A stretch of DNA of 64,000 nucleotides, taken from Akkermansiaceae bacterium UBA1315 (GTDB lineage Bacteria; Verrucomicrobiota; Verrucomicrobiia; Verrucomicrobiales; Akkermansiaceae). A program made the position numbers and the translations under genes. Under the pieces are notes generated by a model, which was not told where the DNA came from, did no database searches, and saw only the letters and a list, made by a program, of their open reading frames with translations. The DNA is taken from NCBI GenBank assembly GCA_002307065.1, contig DBTN01000009.1, positions 1-64,000 of the forward strand, given 5' to 3'. Below, piece after piece: positions 25,414 through 35,333 of the stretch (positions are counted from its first letter, which is position 1; every line of letters starts with the position of its first letter).

Positions 25414-26838
25414 ATGGGCAAAAGCCTCTTTCAAAAAGTCTGGGACACCCACGCTGTCGGCACATTAGCTGATGGTCGCACGCAACTTTTCATCGGCACT
25501 CACCTGATTCACGAAGTCACTTCGCCGCAAGCCTTCGGGATGCTCCGCGATCTCGGACTCAAGGTGAAATTCCCCCAACGCACCTTCGCCACGGTCGACC
25601 ACATCGTTCCCACGGAGAACCAAGATGCTCCTCAGGATCCGCTTGCTGCGGAAATGATGCGGGCTCTGCGCGATAACTGCGATGACTTCGGCGTCACCTA
25701 TTTCGACCTGAAATCCGGCAAACAAGGCATCGTCCACGTCGTCGGCCCAGAGCAGGGGATCACTCAGCCAGGGACCACGATCGCTTGTGGCGACTCCCAC
25801 ACCGCGACTCACGGCGCCTTTGGTGCGATCGCGTTCGGCATCGGAACGACCCAAGTCCGCGACGTGCTCGCTTCGCAAACCTTGGCGCTGGAAGCGTTGA
25901 AAGTCCGCCGCATCGAAGTCAACGGCGACCTTCGCCCAGGCGTTTATGCCAAAGACGTGATTCTTCACATCATCCGCCTGCTGGGCGCAAAGGGTGGTAT
26001 CGGCTTTGCTTATGAATATGCGGGCGATGTTTTCGACCGCATGTCGATGGAAGAACGGATGACCGTTTGTAACATGTCCATCGAAGGCGGTGCACGCTGC
26101 GGTTACGTCAATCCTGACGCGAAAACCGTCGCCTACCTTCAGGGACGCCCGTATGTGGATTCGAAAAATTTCGACACCACCGCCGCTCGCTGGCTTTCTT
26201 TTGCGTCCGATCCCGATGCGGTTTTCGACGATATCGTGCGCATTAACGCCGCTGACATCGAGCCGACCGTGACGTGGGGGATTTCCCCGGACCAAGGCAT
26301 TTCCATTTCCGAAAACATTCCTGACCCGGCAAAATCCCAGACTCCTGGCGAAAAAGCGTCCGTTGAAGAAGCGCTCGCTTACATGAAACTCCCTGCCGGT
26401 ACGCCGATCAAAGGAGTGAAAATCGACGTCGCGTTCATCGGTTCCTGCACCAACGGCCGGATTTCCGATTTCCGAGAAGTGGCGAAATACATCCGCGGCC
26501 ACCAAGTCGCCGCTGGCGTGAAAGCCATCGTCGTCCCCGGCTCCCAAATCGTCGCCGTCCAATGTGAAAAAGAAGGCCTTCCCCAAATTTTCCGTGACGC
26601 TGGATTTGAATGGCGCGCCGCTGGATGCTCCATGTGCCTCGCGATGAACCCTGACAAGCTCATCGGCGATCAGCTTTGCGCCTCATCTTCGAACCGGAAT
26701 TTCAAGGGCCGCCAAGGTTCCCCGACCGGACGCACCGTCTTGATGTCGCCGGTCATGGTCGCCGCCGCCGCGATCAATGGCAGCATTTCCGACGCCCGCG
26801 AACTTTTCGAGCTCAAAGCGGAAGCCGCTGTCGCTTGA
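25414..26838 (+). CDS. leuC: 3-isopropylmalate dehydratase large subunit
   Basis: LeuC carries the [4Fe-4S] cluster of isopropylmalate isomerase in leucine synthesis. At 474 residues it is close to the usual 466. Conserved parts are [42 protein letters not shown] and the cluster ligands in [11 protein letters not shown] and [11 protein letters not shown]. leuD follows after 42 bases, so the two form the usual operon. A TTGACA-like box at 25350 has no convincing -10 partner. Confidence 0.97.
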   Translation: MGKSLFQKVWDTHAVGTLADGRTQLFIGTHLIHEVTSPQAFGMLRDLGLKVKFPQRTFATVDHIVPTENQDAPQDPLAAEMMRALRDNCDDFGVTYFDLKSGKQGIVHVVGPEQGITQPGTTIACGDSHTATHGAFGAIAFGIGTTQVRDVLASQTLALEALKVRRIEVNGDLRPGVYAKDVILHIIRLLGAKGGIGFAYEYAGDVFDRMSMEERMTVCNMSIEGGARCGYVNPDAKTVAYLQGRPYVDSKNFDTTAARWLSFASDPDAVFDDIVRINAADIEPTVTWGISPDQGISISENIPDPAKSQTPGEKASVEEALAYMKLPAGTPIKGVKIDVAFIGSCTNGRISDFREVAKYIRGHQVAAGVKAIVVPGSQIVAVQCEKEGLPQIFRDAGFEWRAAGCSMCLAMNPDKLIGDQLCASSSNRNFKGRQGSPTGRTVLMSPVMVAAAAINGSISDARELFELKAEAAVA

Positions 26839-26880
26839 TCCATCGTCCTCTGGACTCTTCAACCTTCAATCTTCTCCAAA

Positions 26881-27480
26881 ATGGCTCTCGAACCTGTACT
26901 TTCCGTCTCCGGCACCGGAGTTTTCATACCCGGCGCTGACATCGATACCGATCGGATCATCCCCGCTCGGTTCATGAAATGCGTCACCTTTGACGGGCTG
27001 GGTGAATTTGCTTTCTATGACGTTCGTTTCGACGAACACGGAAACAAGACCAACCATCCGCTCAACGATCCCCGATTTGCCAAAGCTTCGATTCTCGTTG
27101 CGGGTGAAAATTTCGGCTGCGGATCGTCCCGCGAACATGCTCCGCAATCGCTCCGGAAATACGGATTTAATGGCGTCATCGCGGAATCGTTTGCAGAGAT
27201 TTTTTACGGAAACTCCACGACTTTGGCGATGCCATGCGTGATGGCTTCCGCCGCTGACATCAAAGCACTGGCGGCCGCGATCGAAGCCGACCCCAATCTG
27301 ATCGTTAAAATCGATGTCGACGCACTCCGCGTCAGCACTTCGACCGGTTTGGACTTTGCGGTAAAAATGCCGGAATCGGCTCGCGAAGCCTTGGTGACCG
27401 GTCGTTGGGATCCGATCCAAGAGCTGTTGGATAACGAAAGCGAGATCGAGAAAAAGGCGGTCGAGCTCCATTACGTGTAA
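26881..27480 (+). CDS. leuD: 3-isopropylmalate dehydratase small subunit
   Basis: LeuD is the swivelling small subunit that pairs with LeuC. Its 199 residues match the family. The opening GADIDTDRIIPARFMK, the loop GENFGCGSSREHAPQSL and the later FAEIFYGNS are diagnostic. It lies 42 bases downstream of leuC and 27 bases upstream of the MgtC-type gene. leuA and leuB are not in the window. Confidence 0.97.
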   Translation: MALEPVLSVSGTGVFIPGADIDTDRIIPARFMKCVTFDGLGEFAFYDVRFDEHGNKTNHPLNDPRFAKASILVAGENFGCGSSREHAPQSLRKYGFNGVIAESFAEIFYGNSTTLAMPCVMASAADIKALAAAIEADPNLIVKIDVDALRVSTSTGLDFAVKMPESAREALVTGRWDPIQELLDNESEIEKKAVELHYV

Positions 27481-27507
27481 ATTTCCAGGCCGGTTGGCCC
27501 TTTGGTC

Positions 27508-28221
27508 ATGTCCTGGCAAACGATCCTTCATGAAATCCGGCCGGAGATCCTCCTCCGGTTGGCGATTTCGATGATCGTTGGGCTGGTGCTCGGAATCGAA
27601 CGCGAGATCCATGGCCGTGCTGCCGGTTTGCGCACGACCCTGCTGGTCTGCCTCGCCTCGGCGGTGGCGATGATTATCTCGGAAGCCTTTTATACCGAGA
27701 GCTTCGCTCAAAATCCGGACCCCGGTTGGCGACCGGATCCCGCCCGTCTCGCGGCGGGTGTTCTGGCCGGGATGGGATTTCTGGGGGCCGGAGTCATCAT
27801 TCACCAACGCTCGCACGTCATCCGCGGCGTGACGACGGCGGCAACGCTTTGGCTGGCGTCCATCCTCGGTCTAGCCGTCGGTGCCGGGGCGATCGGCGTC
27901 GGTCTCGTCGCCACCGTTATCGCGGCGATCATTCTCAATCTCATCCCGCGTCTTGAAGATCATATTCCAAACGATTGGTATTCTGATCTCACCGTCGAAG
28001 CGGATTCCGAAATCAGTTCGGTGGAAGAAATCAACGCGCTGATCCGATCTTTCGGCGTGAAAATCAAGGGCATCAACTGGCAGGAAGATATCGTCAACCG
28101 CCGCCGCACTCTCACCCTTCATCTGAAATACAAAAAGGGCGATCACTTTGAACTGCCGGCAAAAATGATCACAAGCCTGTCACTTCTGCCCGGCATTAAA
28201 AAAGCGCACTGGCACGTTTGA
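27508..28221 (+). CDS. MgtC/SapB-family membrane protein
   Basis: A 237-residue membrane protein of the MgtC family, linked in other bacteria to magnesium limitation and ATP synthase control. The family core is evident: LRLAISMIVGLVLGIEREIHGRAAGLRTT (in parts), RLAAGVLAGMGFLGAGVIIH and RGVTTAATLWLASILGLAVGAG (in parts). About four to five membrane helices are followed by a cytoplasmic ACT-like domain (~150-237). I chose ATG 27508; a TTG lies two codons upstream. Its stop overlaps a possible TTG of the next gene. Confidence 0.88.
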   Translation: MSWQTILHEIRPEILLRLAISMIVGLVLGIEREIHGRAAGLRTTLLVCLASAVAMIISEAFYTESFAQNPDPGWRPDPARLAAGVLAGMGFLGAGVIIHQRSHVIRGVTTAATLWLASILGLAVGAGAIGVGLVATVIAAIILNLIPRLEDHIPNDWYSDLTVEADSEISSVEEINALIRSFGVKIKGINWQEDIVNRRRTLTLHLKYKKGDHFELPAKMITSLSLLPGIKKAHWHV

Positions 28222-28268
28222 ATCGCTCGGCGCTTGATCGTTGTCCCGGGAATCGCGAAGACTTCTCC

Positions 28269-29042
28269 GTGCCGGAAAATCCACCTTTACTCGCGCCTCC
28301 TGGCATCGCCCTCTTTGATCTCGACGGCACGCTGCTCGCGTGGGACTGCCAACTGCTTTTCCGCCACCAAGTCGTCCGCCGCGAGCCGTGGCGGGGAATT
28401 TTTCTGCCAGTCTACCTCACATTTCTTCCCTTGATCGGGCTGCTGGGCATCGCGGGGCTGAAACGCATTTTCCTCAGCTACCTGTGGCGCATGGACGCGC
28501 AAACGCTGGCGGAACACGCAAAAGATTTCGCCGATTCCGTCATGCCGACGATTTACCCCGAAATCCGGCAAAAGCTCGAAGCGCACCGTCGAGCAGGGGA
28601 CTTTCTCATCCTCGCCTCGGCCAGTCCGGAATTTTACGTCGCGGAAATCGGTAAAAATCTCGGCTTCGATCTCACCTTGGGAACGGTCGTGGAAACCGAC
28701 GGGCATCTCGCGTTTTTCCCCGATCTGGAAAATCACAAAGGTCAGGCAAAAGTCGACCGGTTGCGATCCTCTCTGCCTTCTTCTTATTTTGAAAAGGGCA
28801 AGCTCGTGCGCGCCACCGGCTACACCGATAGCACTGCCGATCTACCGATGCTCGCGATTTGCGACACGGCGGTCGTCGTCAATCCCTCGCAGAGGCTAAC
28901 CGATTTAGCGGAGAAATCCGGGTGGGAAATCTTCCGTCCGCAGCGGCCGTGGAAATCCCAGCTCGGTTTTTTTGTCCGCGTCTTCGCCTTGCTGACCGGT
29001 TTGGGAAAAGATCCCGGCGGCCTCAGGAATTCTGAACGGTGA
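28269..29042 (+). CDS. HAD-IB family phosphatase
   Basis: A 257-residue HAD hydrolase of the IB (SerB-like) subclass. Motif I is FDLDGTLL near residue 17, motif II is ILASASPEFY, and motif IV/III lie around ATGYTDSTADLPML. A hydrophobic insert (FLPVYLTFLPLIGLLGIAGL) suggests membrane association. Substrate is unknown; family members act on phosphoserine or phospholipid precursors. GTG 28269 places motif I at the usual distance; a TTG at 28218 overlapping the previous stop is an alternative. Confidence 0.82.
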   Translation: MPENPPLLAPPGIALFDLDGTLLAWDCQLLFRHQVVRREPWRGIFLPVYLTFLPLIGLLGIAGLKRIFLSYLWRMDAQTLAEHAKDFADSVMPTIYPEIRQKLEAHRRAGDFLILASASPEFYVAEIGKNLGFDLTLGTVVETDGHLAFFPDLENHKGQAKVDRLRSSLPSSYFEKGKLVRATGYTDSTADLPMLAICDTAVVVNPSQRLTDLAEKSGWEIFRPQRPWKSQLGFFVRVFALLTGLGKDPGGLRNSER

Positions 29043-29049
29043 GATTCGT

Positions 29050-29523
29050 TTATTTGTCCGCTGCCACGGTGATATCGTCGAACCAAACTTCGCCTTCACC
29101 TTGGAGCACGCTGAAAACGAATTTAATCTCATCGCTATCGAACACGCGGTTGAACTTCCAAACGACCTCGTGCCACTTGTCGTCCGCGGCCAGAGCATAT
29201 TGATTGTAGGTAAAATCACCGCTGGGCCGGGTTCCCCGAATTTCCAGACCGAGTCCGGCGTAATCCTTCGTGCGATAGCGAAATCGCACGGTGAATGAGG
29301 TTACTCCCTTCGAATCGACCTCTTGGCTGAATGACTCCATGCCACGCTTATTCGCATTGACGACAAGCACCCGGTTTGGCTCGGAATTGGGATCCGCTGG
29401 CTCCTTCATCATTTTCCGCGAGCCTTTCCAACTTCCGGTCGTGTCCATCGTGCTATTATCAAATCGATTTTCAGCACACAGCGGCAGGGTCGTCGCCAAA
29501 CAGCAAAGGATGAGTTTTTTCAC
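29050..29523 (-). CDS. Exported carbohydrate-binding-like protein
   Basis: A 157-residue exported protein. GTG at 29523 gives a signal peptide (KKLILCCLATTLPLCAE). The mature part looks like a single jelly-roll domain of the carbohydrate-binding type: TSFTVRFRYRTKDYAGLGLEIRG-like strands (in parts), WHEVVWKFNRVF, and the closing EVWFDDITVAAD, a common final strand in such folds. Ligand and function are unknown. It converges with the HAD gene. Confidence 0.7.
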   Translation of the reverse strand: MKKLILCCLATTLPLCAENRFDNSTMDTTGSWKGSRKMMKEPADPNSEPNRVLVVNANKRGMESFSQEVDSKGVTSFTVRFRYRTKDYAGLGLEIRGTRPSGDFTYNQYALAADDKWHEVVWKFNRVFDSDEIKFVFSVLQGEGEVWFDDITVAADK

Positions 29524-29578
29524 GATGGCGTTTTGGAGGATTCTCCCATCCAACACAAGAAAGGAGTTCCTCACGAAA

Positions 29579-30043
29579 TCAGATCTCCACTTGGAAAAAA
29601 TCCAGCATCACCTGCCGGTAAACATCGCGTTTGAAAGACGGCAGCCAGTCGAGATCAAATTCCTCAGGATCGATCCACCGGTAGGCGCGGAACTCCCGGC
29701 CTTTTTGGTCCACGTTGATCGGTGTGGAATTGCTGTGGAGATGACATAAATAATACGTCTGCTCCTGTCCATGGAAACCGTGTTTCTTGAGCTTTTTCTG
29801 CCGCACATCTTCCGGATAAAGATACCGGTAACCCGCTTTCTGAGCGATCACTTGGTAATGCTTCGGCTCCAAGCCGACTTCTTCTCGGACCTCTCGAAAA
29901 AGCGCACTCTCGGGCGTCTCTCCCGCATCCACTCCGCCTTGCGGAAATTGCCATGCGCCGGGCACAGTCCAACGCTCGCAAATGAGTAATGCGCCGTCGG
30001 GCTTCACGATCAATGCCGCCACATTCGGCCGAAATCGAACCAT
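29579..30043 (-). CDS. Nudix hydrolase, RppH-like
   Basis: A 154-residue Nudix hydrolase. The Nudix box is complete: GGVDAGETPESALFREVREEVGL fits Gx5Ex7REUxEExGU (positions ~38-60). Flanking features (RPNVAALIV, WQFPQGG, YRYLYPEDVRQ and a C-terminal RWIDPEEFDLDWLPSFKRDVYRQV, in parts) match the RppH branch, which removes pyrophosphate from mRNA 5' ends or cleaves dinucleoside polyphosphates. I chose ATG 30043; the frame extends to 30184 but would cover the divergent gene's start. Confidence 0.88.
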   Translation of the reverse strand: MVRFRPNVAALIVKPDGALLICERWTVPGAWQFPQGGVDAGETPESALFREVREEVGLEPKHYQVIAQKAGYRYLYPEDVRQKKLKKHGFHGQEQTYYLCHLHSNSTPINVDQKGREFRAYRWIDPEEFDLDWLPSFKRDVYRQVMLDFFQVEI

Positions 30044-30147
30044 GAGAAAAGCCTGAGATTCCCAGCTGCTCCTGACAATCCTTAACTTTCCCCAAGTGAT
30101 TCCCGCTCTCGCCAAAACCGGCGGAGCGTGAGAGATTTTCTCAAACC

Positions 30148-30675
30148 ATGAAAATCCATCTTCTGCCAGCTCTGGCGTTCTCATTGATTCTTTCCTCCGC
30201 CGTTCTTACGGCTCAGGAAAATGATAACTCAAATACGGCCGACCAAATGCTCACGACCGACAAGGCATTTTGGCAGGCTTCCGTGAACGGCGGCACCATC
30301 ATGGTCGCCCTCAATGCGATCACTTCGGTCAGTCGGCACAACTATGTCTTGGATGGCACATTGCTCGTGGACGAAGTCACCATCGACACTCTCGGCCAAG
30401 CACTCACCCGGTTTTATTTCATCAGCCCGATCACTCAAGCCGTGCCAAACAGTACCGCCACGCTCCTCGCGGATCGGGGTGCCCAATTGCTCGACCAAGC
30501 CGGGCAGCTCACTGGCGTGGACGTTCAGAATAAGGTCGTGAAAAAATATCCCGAAACGACTCACGCCAAGACCATCGAGTACCGGATCCTTTCCGCCGAG
30601 GAACTTACCCGTCTCTACGATCACCTGCGGAAAGCGTGGGAATCCGGCCGCGGCAGCCAGTTCCCGGCGAAATAA
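30148..30675 (+). CDS. Exported protein of unknown function
   Basis: A 175-residue protein with a signal peptide (MKIHLLPALAFSLILSSAVL, cleavage near TAQE). The mature part has alternating helix and strand stretches (AFWQASVNGGTIMVALNAI, NYVLDGTLLVDEVTIDTLG, EYRILSAEELTRLYDHLRKAW). I recognise no family. It is divergent from the Nudix gene across 104 bases and converges with the glyoxalase gene one base away. Confidence 0.7.
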   Translation: MKIHLLPALAFSLILSSAVLTAQENDNSNTADQMLTTDKAFWQASVNGGTIMVALNAITSVSRHNYVLDGTLLVDEVTIDTLGQALTRFYFISPITQAVPNSTATLLADRGAQLLDQAGQLTGVDVQNKVVKKYPETTHAKTIEYRILSAEELTRLYDHLRKAWESGRGSQFPAK

Positions 30676-30676
30676 A

Positions 30677-31072
30677 TCACGCCTTCAAGACATCGTCACC
30701 GCGCTCTAGGATTTCGACCTCGTATCCATCCGGGTCGGTGACGAAAGCCATTTTACGGCCACCGGTCGTGAATTTCTCACGCCAGCCGCTCGGCCAAATT
30801 TCGATGCCGGATTTTTCGACCTGATCGCAATATTCGACAATGTCCGAAACACCGAGGCACGTGTGCATCAGATCTTCCGGACAGGTCGCGGTGTAATCTG
30901 GAGAGTAGGTCAGTTCGAGAAAAACGTCATTACCCGGCAAGTTGAGAAACGCGAGTTTGTTGCCCTCGGGCGAATCCTTAAATTCGCCTTTTTGGTAGCC
31001 GAGCTTTTCGTAAAATTCGATCGACCGGTTGAGGTCGCGGACACGGATGCGAGTGTGGAGAAAGCGAATCAT
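30677..31072 (-). CDS. Glyoxalase I-like VOC protein
   Basis: A 131-residue vicinal-oxygen-chelate protein, probably a lactoylglutathione lyase-type enzyme that detoxifies methylglyoxal. It has the two-module fold: FLHTRIRVRDLNRSIEFYEKLGY (metal His and FYEK, in parts), LELTYS, LMHTCLGVSDI (second His) and FVTDPDGYEVEILER (metal Glu). All four expected ligands are visible. Whether glutathione is the thiol used here is unknown. Confidence 0.9.
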   Translation of the reverse strand: MIRFLHTRIRVRDLNRSIEFYEKLGYQKGEFKDSPEGNKLAFLNLPGNDVFLELTYSPDYTATCPEDLMHTCLGVSDIVEYCDQVEKSGIEIWPSGWREKFTTGGRKMAFVTDPDGYEVEILERGDDVLKA

Positions 31073-31194
31073 GGTGCCGCAGCATGGCGTAAACCGGTCG
31101 GTTTGCCAAACGAGCTTTGCATAAACTCTGATTTTTCACCCATCACCAAACCACTCTTTGCGGAGCGGTCGGCAGGATGCTAAGTTTCACTGTT

Positions 31195-31647
31195 ATGAAA
31201 ACCATCATCGCAGCGGTCGATTTTTCCGACGCCAGTTCTGGAGTGTTGAAAATGGCCAGCAGTTTGGCGAAAGCCTACGGAGCTCAGCTCCACCTGCTCC
31301 ATGTCGTCGAGCCCCAACCGGCTTATACCGCCTATGGCTTCGCTCCGGATGAATTTCCGGCGATGCAAATCTATCAGGAAGAAGCGAATCGCCGCGCAGT
31401 CGTCCGGCTGGAAGAGGTGAAAACCTCGGTGAATGCAGAAGTGCCTGATGTCGTGGCGCACGTCGCTGCAGGCAGCCCGGTTTACGCGCTGCTGGATTAT
31501 GCGAAATCGGTGCATGCAGATCTGGTCGTACTGGGCGGCCACAGCCATGGAGTGATTGCATCCTGGTTGCTCGGCAGCGTTTCCGAAGGTTTGGTGCGCA
31601 AGGCGGAGGTTCCGACGCTCATCGTGCCCGTGCCAGATTCCGAGTGA
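31195..31647 (+). CDS. Universal stress protein UspA family
   Basis: A 150-residue UspA-domain protein. It begins with the usual strand IIAAVDFSDASSGVL and has the ATP-binding loop LVVLGGHSHGVIASWLLGSVSE (in parts; G-2x-G-9x-G(S/T) pattern), so it probably binds ATP. Central residues EVPDVVAHVAAGSPVYALLDYA fit the family. I chose ATG 31195 rather than an in-frame start six codons upstream. It converges with the prolyl oligopeptidase gene. Confidence 0.9.
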   Translation: MKTIIAAVDFSDASSGVLKMASSLAKAYGAQLHLLHVVEPQPAYTAYGFAPDEFPAMQIYQEEANRRAVVRLEEVKTSVNAEVPDVVAHVAAGSPVYALLDYAKSVHADLVVLGGHSHGVIASWLLGSVSEGLVRKAEVPTLIVPVPDSE

Positions 31648-33768
31648 TTATTTTCCTAAAACCGCTTCCAGAAAGGCCCACGAATCGGCGGTTTCTTCGA
31701 TCGTCTTCGCCAACGCGGTGCCCGCTCCGTGGCCCGCGCTGGTCTCGATCCGGATCAAAACCGGTGGGCCGTTTTTCGCCTGACATTCCTGCAACCGCGC
31801 CGCGAATTTGAAACTGTGTGCTGGCACCACCCGGTCGTCGTGGTCCGCCGTCGTCACCAAGGTCGCCGGATAGCGAGTCCCCGGTTTTAGCCGGTGATAG
31901 GGCGAATAATTCAGGAGCGTCTGAAATTGAGCAGGGTCCGCGGAGCTTCCGTATTCTTTCACCCAAGCCCAGCCGATGGTGAACCGATGAAACCGCAGCA
32001 TGTCCATCACACCGACAGCCGGTAAGGCCGCTCCAAAAAGTTCGGGCCGCTGAGTCATGCACGCGCCGACCAGCAAGCCGCCATTGCTACCGCCTTGGAT
32101 CGCGAGGTTCGCGGGCGATGTGATGTTTTCGGCGATCAAATATTCTGCCGCAGCGATGAAATCGTCAAAAACGTTCTGCTTCTTATCCAGCCGTCCGGCA
32201 TCGTGCCACTCACTTCCGAACTCGCCACCGCCGCGCAGATTCACCACCGCCAGGGTGCCGCCGCGTTCGAGCCACACGGCCCGCGACACGGAAAATCCGG
32301 GGCGCTGACTGATCTGGAATCCGCCGTATCCGTAAAGCAAGGTCCGGTTTGTCCCGTCCTGAAACGTGCCCTTTTTCTGCACCAGGAACATCGGGATCTG
32401 CGTGCCATCTTTGCTCTGGAAAAACACCTGCCGGGTGTCGAACAGGTCGCTGTGGAAATCGACCATCGGCTTTCGCCACAGCAGGCTCTGACCGGTTTCC
32501 ACATTCAAACGGTAAATCGCACCCGGTTCGGTGAAACTGGTATAGCTGTAGAAAACCTCCGGATCGCTCTGCCTCCCTTCGAATCCCCCGACCGTGCCCA
32601 ATCCGGGCAACTCCGGTTCCTTGAGCTTCTTTCCCTCCAAACTGAAAATTTCCACCCGGCTGCGAGCGTTTTCCATGTAGGTGCAGACCAACCGGTCGCC
32701 CACCCAACTGACGTCATCGAGCTGATCACGCGATTCCGGTAGGATTTCTTTCCAGTTTTCCCGCGCTGGGTTTTTGGTATCGATGGCGATGACCCGCCGC
32801 CGCGGGGCTTTCAAATCGGTGGCAAAATAGAAAACCGAACCTTGGTTTCCGACAAATCCGTAATCCGCGTCCGCCTCAGACAACAATTCAACGACCGGCG
32901 CATCCGATGTTCCAAGCTCTTGGTAAAACACCCGGTTTTTCGGATCGGTTCCGTGGGAAATCCCGATCAACAGGTATTTCCCGTCGTCGGTGACAAATCC
33001 ATTGATGCCCCACTGCGGCTGATCCTTGCGCTGGTAGATCAACGTGTCCGTTTCCTGACCGGTTCCCAGTTTGTGGAAATACAGCTTTTGAAATTCATTC
33101 TTCTGCGTCAGCGCCGCGCCGTCCACCGGTGCATCATAGCGGCTGTAGTAAAACCCGCTGCCGTCTTTCGCCCACGAAATGCCGCTGAATTTCACCCACT
33201 TCAAATGATCCGCCCGGTCCTCACCGGTCGCCACGTCCTTGACCTTGATCTCCAACCAATCGCTGCCGCTGGATGAAACCGCATACGCCAACCACTTTCC
33301 ATCTTCACTTGGTTGATACCGCGAAATCGAAACCGTCCCATCCGGTGCGATCGCGTTCAGGTCCAACAACACTCGCGGCTCACCGTCGAGCGATTCGGTC
33401 ACGTAAAGCACCGCCTGATTCTGCAGGCCGCTGTTTCGCATAAAAAACCAGCGCCCGCCGAATTCGCGCGGCTGTCCGACACGTTCGAAATTCCACAAGG
33501 CCTTCAACCGGTCACGGATCGCCTCCCGCTGGGGAATGGCATCGAGAAATTTCCGCGTCACTTCGTTTTGTGACGTCACCCACGCTTTTGTTTCCGGCGA
33601 CTGGTCATCTTCCAACCACCGGTAAGGATCCTCGATCGGGGTGCCGTGATAATCATCGACGACCTTTTCTTTGCGGGTTTCCGGATAGTTCATGGTGATT
33701 TCCTGCGCAGGAACTCCCGTCGACGCAAATAGCAAGAATCCGGGGAGGAAAAAGATTCGGAAATTCAT
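31648..33768 (-). CDS. Exported prolyl oligopeptidase (S9A)
   Basis: A 706-residue serine peptidase that cleaves short peptides after proline. A signal peptide (~1-21, ending VPAQE) sends it to the periplasm or outside. Residues ~70-420 form the seven-blade propeller that gates the site. The alpha/beta-hydrolase domain holds the triad: Ser near 561 in GGSNGGLL, Asp near 644 in ADHDDRVV and His near 678 in SAGHGAG. Length matches the family. No operon partner is evident. Confidence 0.94.
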   Translation of the reverse strand: MNFRIFFLPGFLLFASTGVPAQEITMNYPETRKEKVVDDYHGTPIEDPYRWLEDDQSPETKAWVTSQNEVTRKFLDAIPQREAIRDRLKALWNFERVGQPREFGGRWFFMRNSGLQNQAVLYVTESLDGEPRVLLDLNAIAPDGTVSISRYQPSEDGKWLAYAVSSSGSDWLEIKVKDVATGEDRADHLKWVKFSGISWAKDGSGFYYSRYDAPVDGAALTQKNEFQKLYFHKLGTGQETDTLIYQRKDQPQWGINGFVTDDGKYLLIGISHGTDPKNRVFYQELGTSDAPVVELLSEADADYGFVGNQGSVFYFATDLKAPRRRVIAIDTKNPARENWKEILPESRDQLDDVSWVGDRLVCTYMENARSRVEIFSLEGKKLKEPELPGLGTVGGFEGRQSDPEVFYSYTSFTEPGAIYRLNVETGQSLLWRKPMVDFHSDLFDTRQVFFQSKDGTQIPMFLVQKKGTFQDGTNRTLLYGYGGFQISQRPGFSVSRAVWLERGGTLAVVNLRGGGEFGSEWHDAGRLDKKQNVFDDFIAAAEYLIAENITSPANLAIQGGSNGGLLVGACMTQRPELFGAALPAVGVMDMLRFHRFTIGWAWVKEYGSSADPAQFQTLLNYSPYHRLKPGTRYPATLVTTADHDDRVVPAHSFKFAARLQECQAKNGPPVLIRIETSAGHGAGTALAKTIEETADSWAFLEAVLGK

Positions 33769-33866
33769 CGGCTTCCCTGATCTCTACGCCAGTAAAACGG
33801 AAGCTCCCAGAATCTTTTTCCAGGGCCGCCTCACCTGTATCCATTCAGGAAAGCGGCCTATCCCGT

Positions 33867-35267
33867 TCACCACTCGCCACCCAGCGCGCGGATCAGCGAA
33901 ACCGAAAGCGCTAGGCGCTCGGCGCGAACACCGTTGCTGCTGCGCTCGGCGTCAAGGCGAGTCCGTTCGGCATCGACGACGTCGAGGAAACTGACCAAAC
34001 CGGCCTCAAAGCGTTTCGAAGAAAGATCAAAAGTCTCATTCGCGGAGGCCGTCGCTCGCTCCTGAGCCTCTTGCCGCTGGACAAGAATCTTCGAACCCTG
34101 CAGGGCGTTTTCAACCTCCCGCATCGCATTGAGAACCGTCTGACGGTAATCGGCGCTGGCGGCTTCGTGCGCGGCGATCGCGGCATCGCGCTGTGCCCGA
34201 AGCGAGGCTTGACCAACAATCGGGACAGAAACGTTCGGCCCGATCGACCAAATCAAGGCAGAGGATTTAAACAAGTCGCTGGTGCTCCCAGCGCTGAAAC
34301 CGCCCGAACCGCCAATCCCGACCGAGGGATAATACGATGCGATCGCGACGCCGATGTCCGCGTTCGCCGAGGCGACCGTGCGTTCCGCCGAACGAATGTC
34401 CGGACGTTGGCGAAGCAACTCGGATGGCACGGAAACCGGTACGGACGGAGGTTCCGGCAACGTGGTTTTTTCAGGAACCGTCGAACCGGTTGCCGCAGCA
34501 CCGGCGAGAACGGCCAATGCGTTGACCAATTCGAGGCGGTCTTGCTCGAGGTCGATGCGCTCGGCTTCAGCCGTAGCAACCTCCGTGTCCGCACGGGAAA
34601 GATCGAGACCGGAAATCGCACCGGCGTCACGTTGCTCGGTGAGAAGCGAAAGGGTTTTCCGACGGAGTTCCACCGTGCGGGCAAGCGATGCACGATCGGC
34701 ATCCACTGCCCGCAGCGCCCAATAGGTCTGCGCGACTTCACCGGCGATGGTGAGACGGAGCGCGTTTAAACTTTCCGCCGTGGCAGCTTCCGAAGCTTCG
34801 GCGGATTCCACCTCACGGCGGGTTTTGCCCCAAATGTCCAGTTCGTACGAAAAATCCGCCGGAACTGAAAAATCATTGCCGATCGTCGACGAATTCGTTC
34901 CGGAGATCCGCGATTTCGAACGATTCGCCGAGCCACTCAAATCGATGCTCGGGAAATAACGCGTGCGAGTCGAACGGCTGATCGCGCGCGCTTGGCGCAG
35001 CCGGGCCGAAGCGCCTGCCAGTTCTTGGTTATTCTCCAACGAACGCTCGACCAGCGAAGTCAGCGTGCTGTCTTTGTAAAGTTTCCACCAAGCCTGCGGC
35101 TTCGGCAGCGTATCAAGCGTTTGCTTTTCCCATCTCACCCCGCTTTGGGAGAAGGAAGCTGGAAGGTTCATCCCTGGAGTTTCATGGTTCGGACCGAGTG
35201 GCTGGCACGCGGCGAGTACAAAAACAGCGGAGAGAGGTAACAAGTGGATCGCGTGGCTCGTCGACAT
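33867..35267 (-). CDS. Outer-membrane efflux factor (OprM/NodT type)
   Basis: A 466-residue outer-membrane channel lipoprotein of the TolC-related NodT/OprM class, which links drug pumps to the outside. The signal peptide ends in the lipobox LAACQP (Cys ~21). The body shows the twofold repeat of coiled-coil hairpins (LVERSLENNQELAGASARLRQARA-like, in parts; SYELDIWGKTRREVE; RPDIRSAERTVASANADIGVA). No pump or membrane-fusion gene lies beside it. I chose ATG 35267. It is divergent from a TetR gene across an inverted-repeat operator. Confidence 0.92.
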   Translation of the reverse strand: MSTSHAIHLLPLSAVFVLAACQPLGPNHETPGMNLPASFSQSGVRWEKQTLDTLPKPQAWWKLYKDSTLTSLVERSLENNQELAGASARLRQARAISRSTRTRYFPSIDLSGSANRSKSRISGTNSSTIGNDFSVPADFSYELDIWGKTRREVESAEASEAATAESLNALRLTIAGEVAQTYWALRAVDADRASLARTVELRRKTLSLLTEQRDAGAISGLDLSRADTEVATAEAERIDLEQDRLELVNALAVLAGAAATGSTVPEKTTLPEPPSVPVSVPSELLRQRPDIRSAERTVASANADIGVAIASYYPSVGIGGSGGFSAGSTSDLFKSSALIWSIGPNVSVPIVGQASLRAQRDAAIAAHEAASADYRQTVLNAMREVENALQGSKILVQRQEAQERATASANETFDLSSKRFEAGLVSFLDVVDAERTRLDAERSSNGVRAERLALSVSLIRALGGEW

Positions 35268-35296
35268 GGAATTGCGGGGATTAAAGCGCGATTTCC

Positions 35297-35320
35297 CTTG
35301 CATGCAAGTGACGACTTGCA
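35297..35320. promoter_or_regulatory. Inverted-repeat operator between efflux gene and TetR gene
   Basis: TGCAAGT-GACG-ACTTGCA (35303-35320) is a perfect 7-bp inverted repeat. It overlaps a perfect 12-bp palindrome CTTGCATGCAAG (35297-35308). The block lies 13 bases before the tetR-type start and about 30 bases from the divergent efflux gene. It is the obvious binding site for the TetR protein, which would repress both genes. Confidence 0.65.
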
Positions 35321-35333
35321 AAATTCCTGCTAA

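Noticed and set aside
25465..26586. 373-codon minus-strand frame
   Set aside because: It is antisense to leuC and has no recognisable domain.
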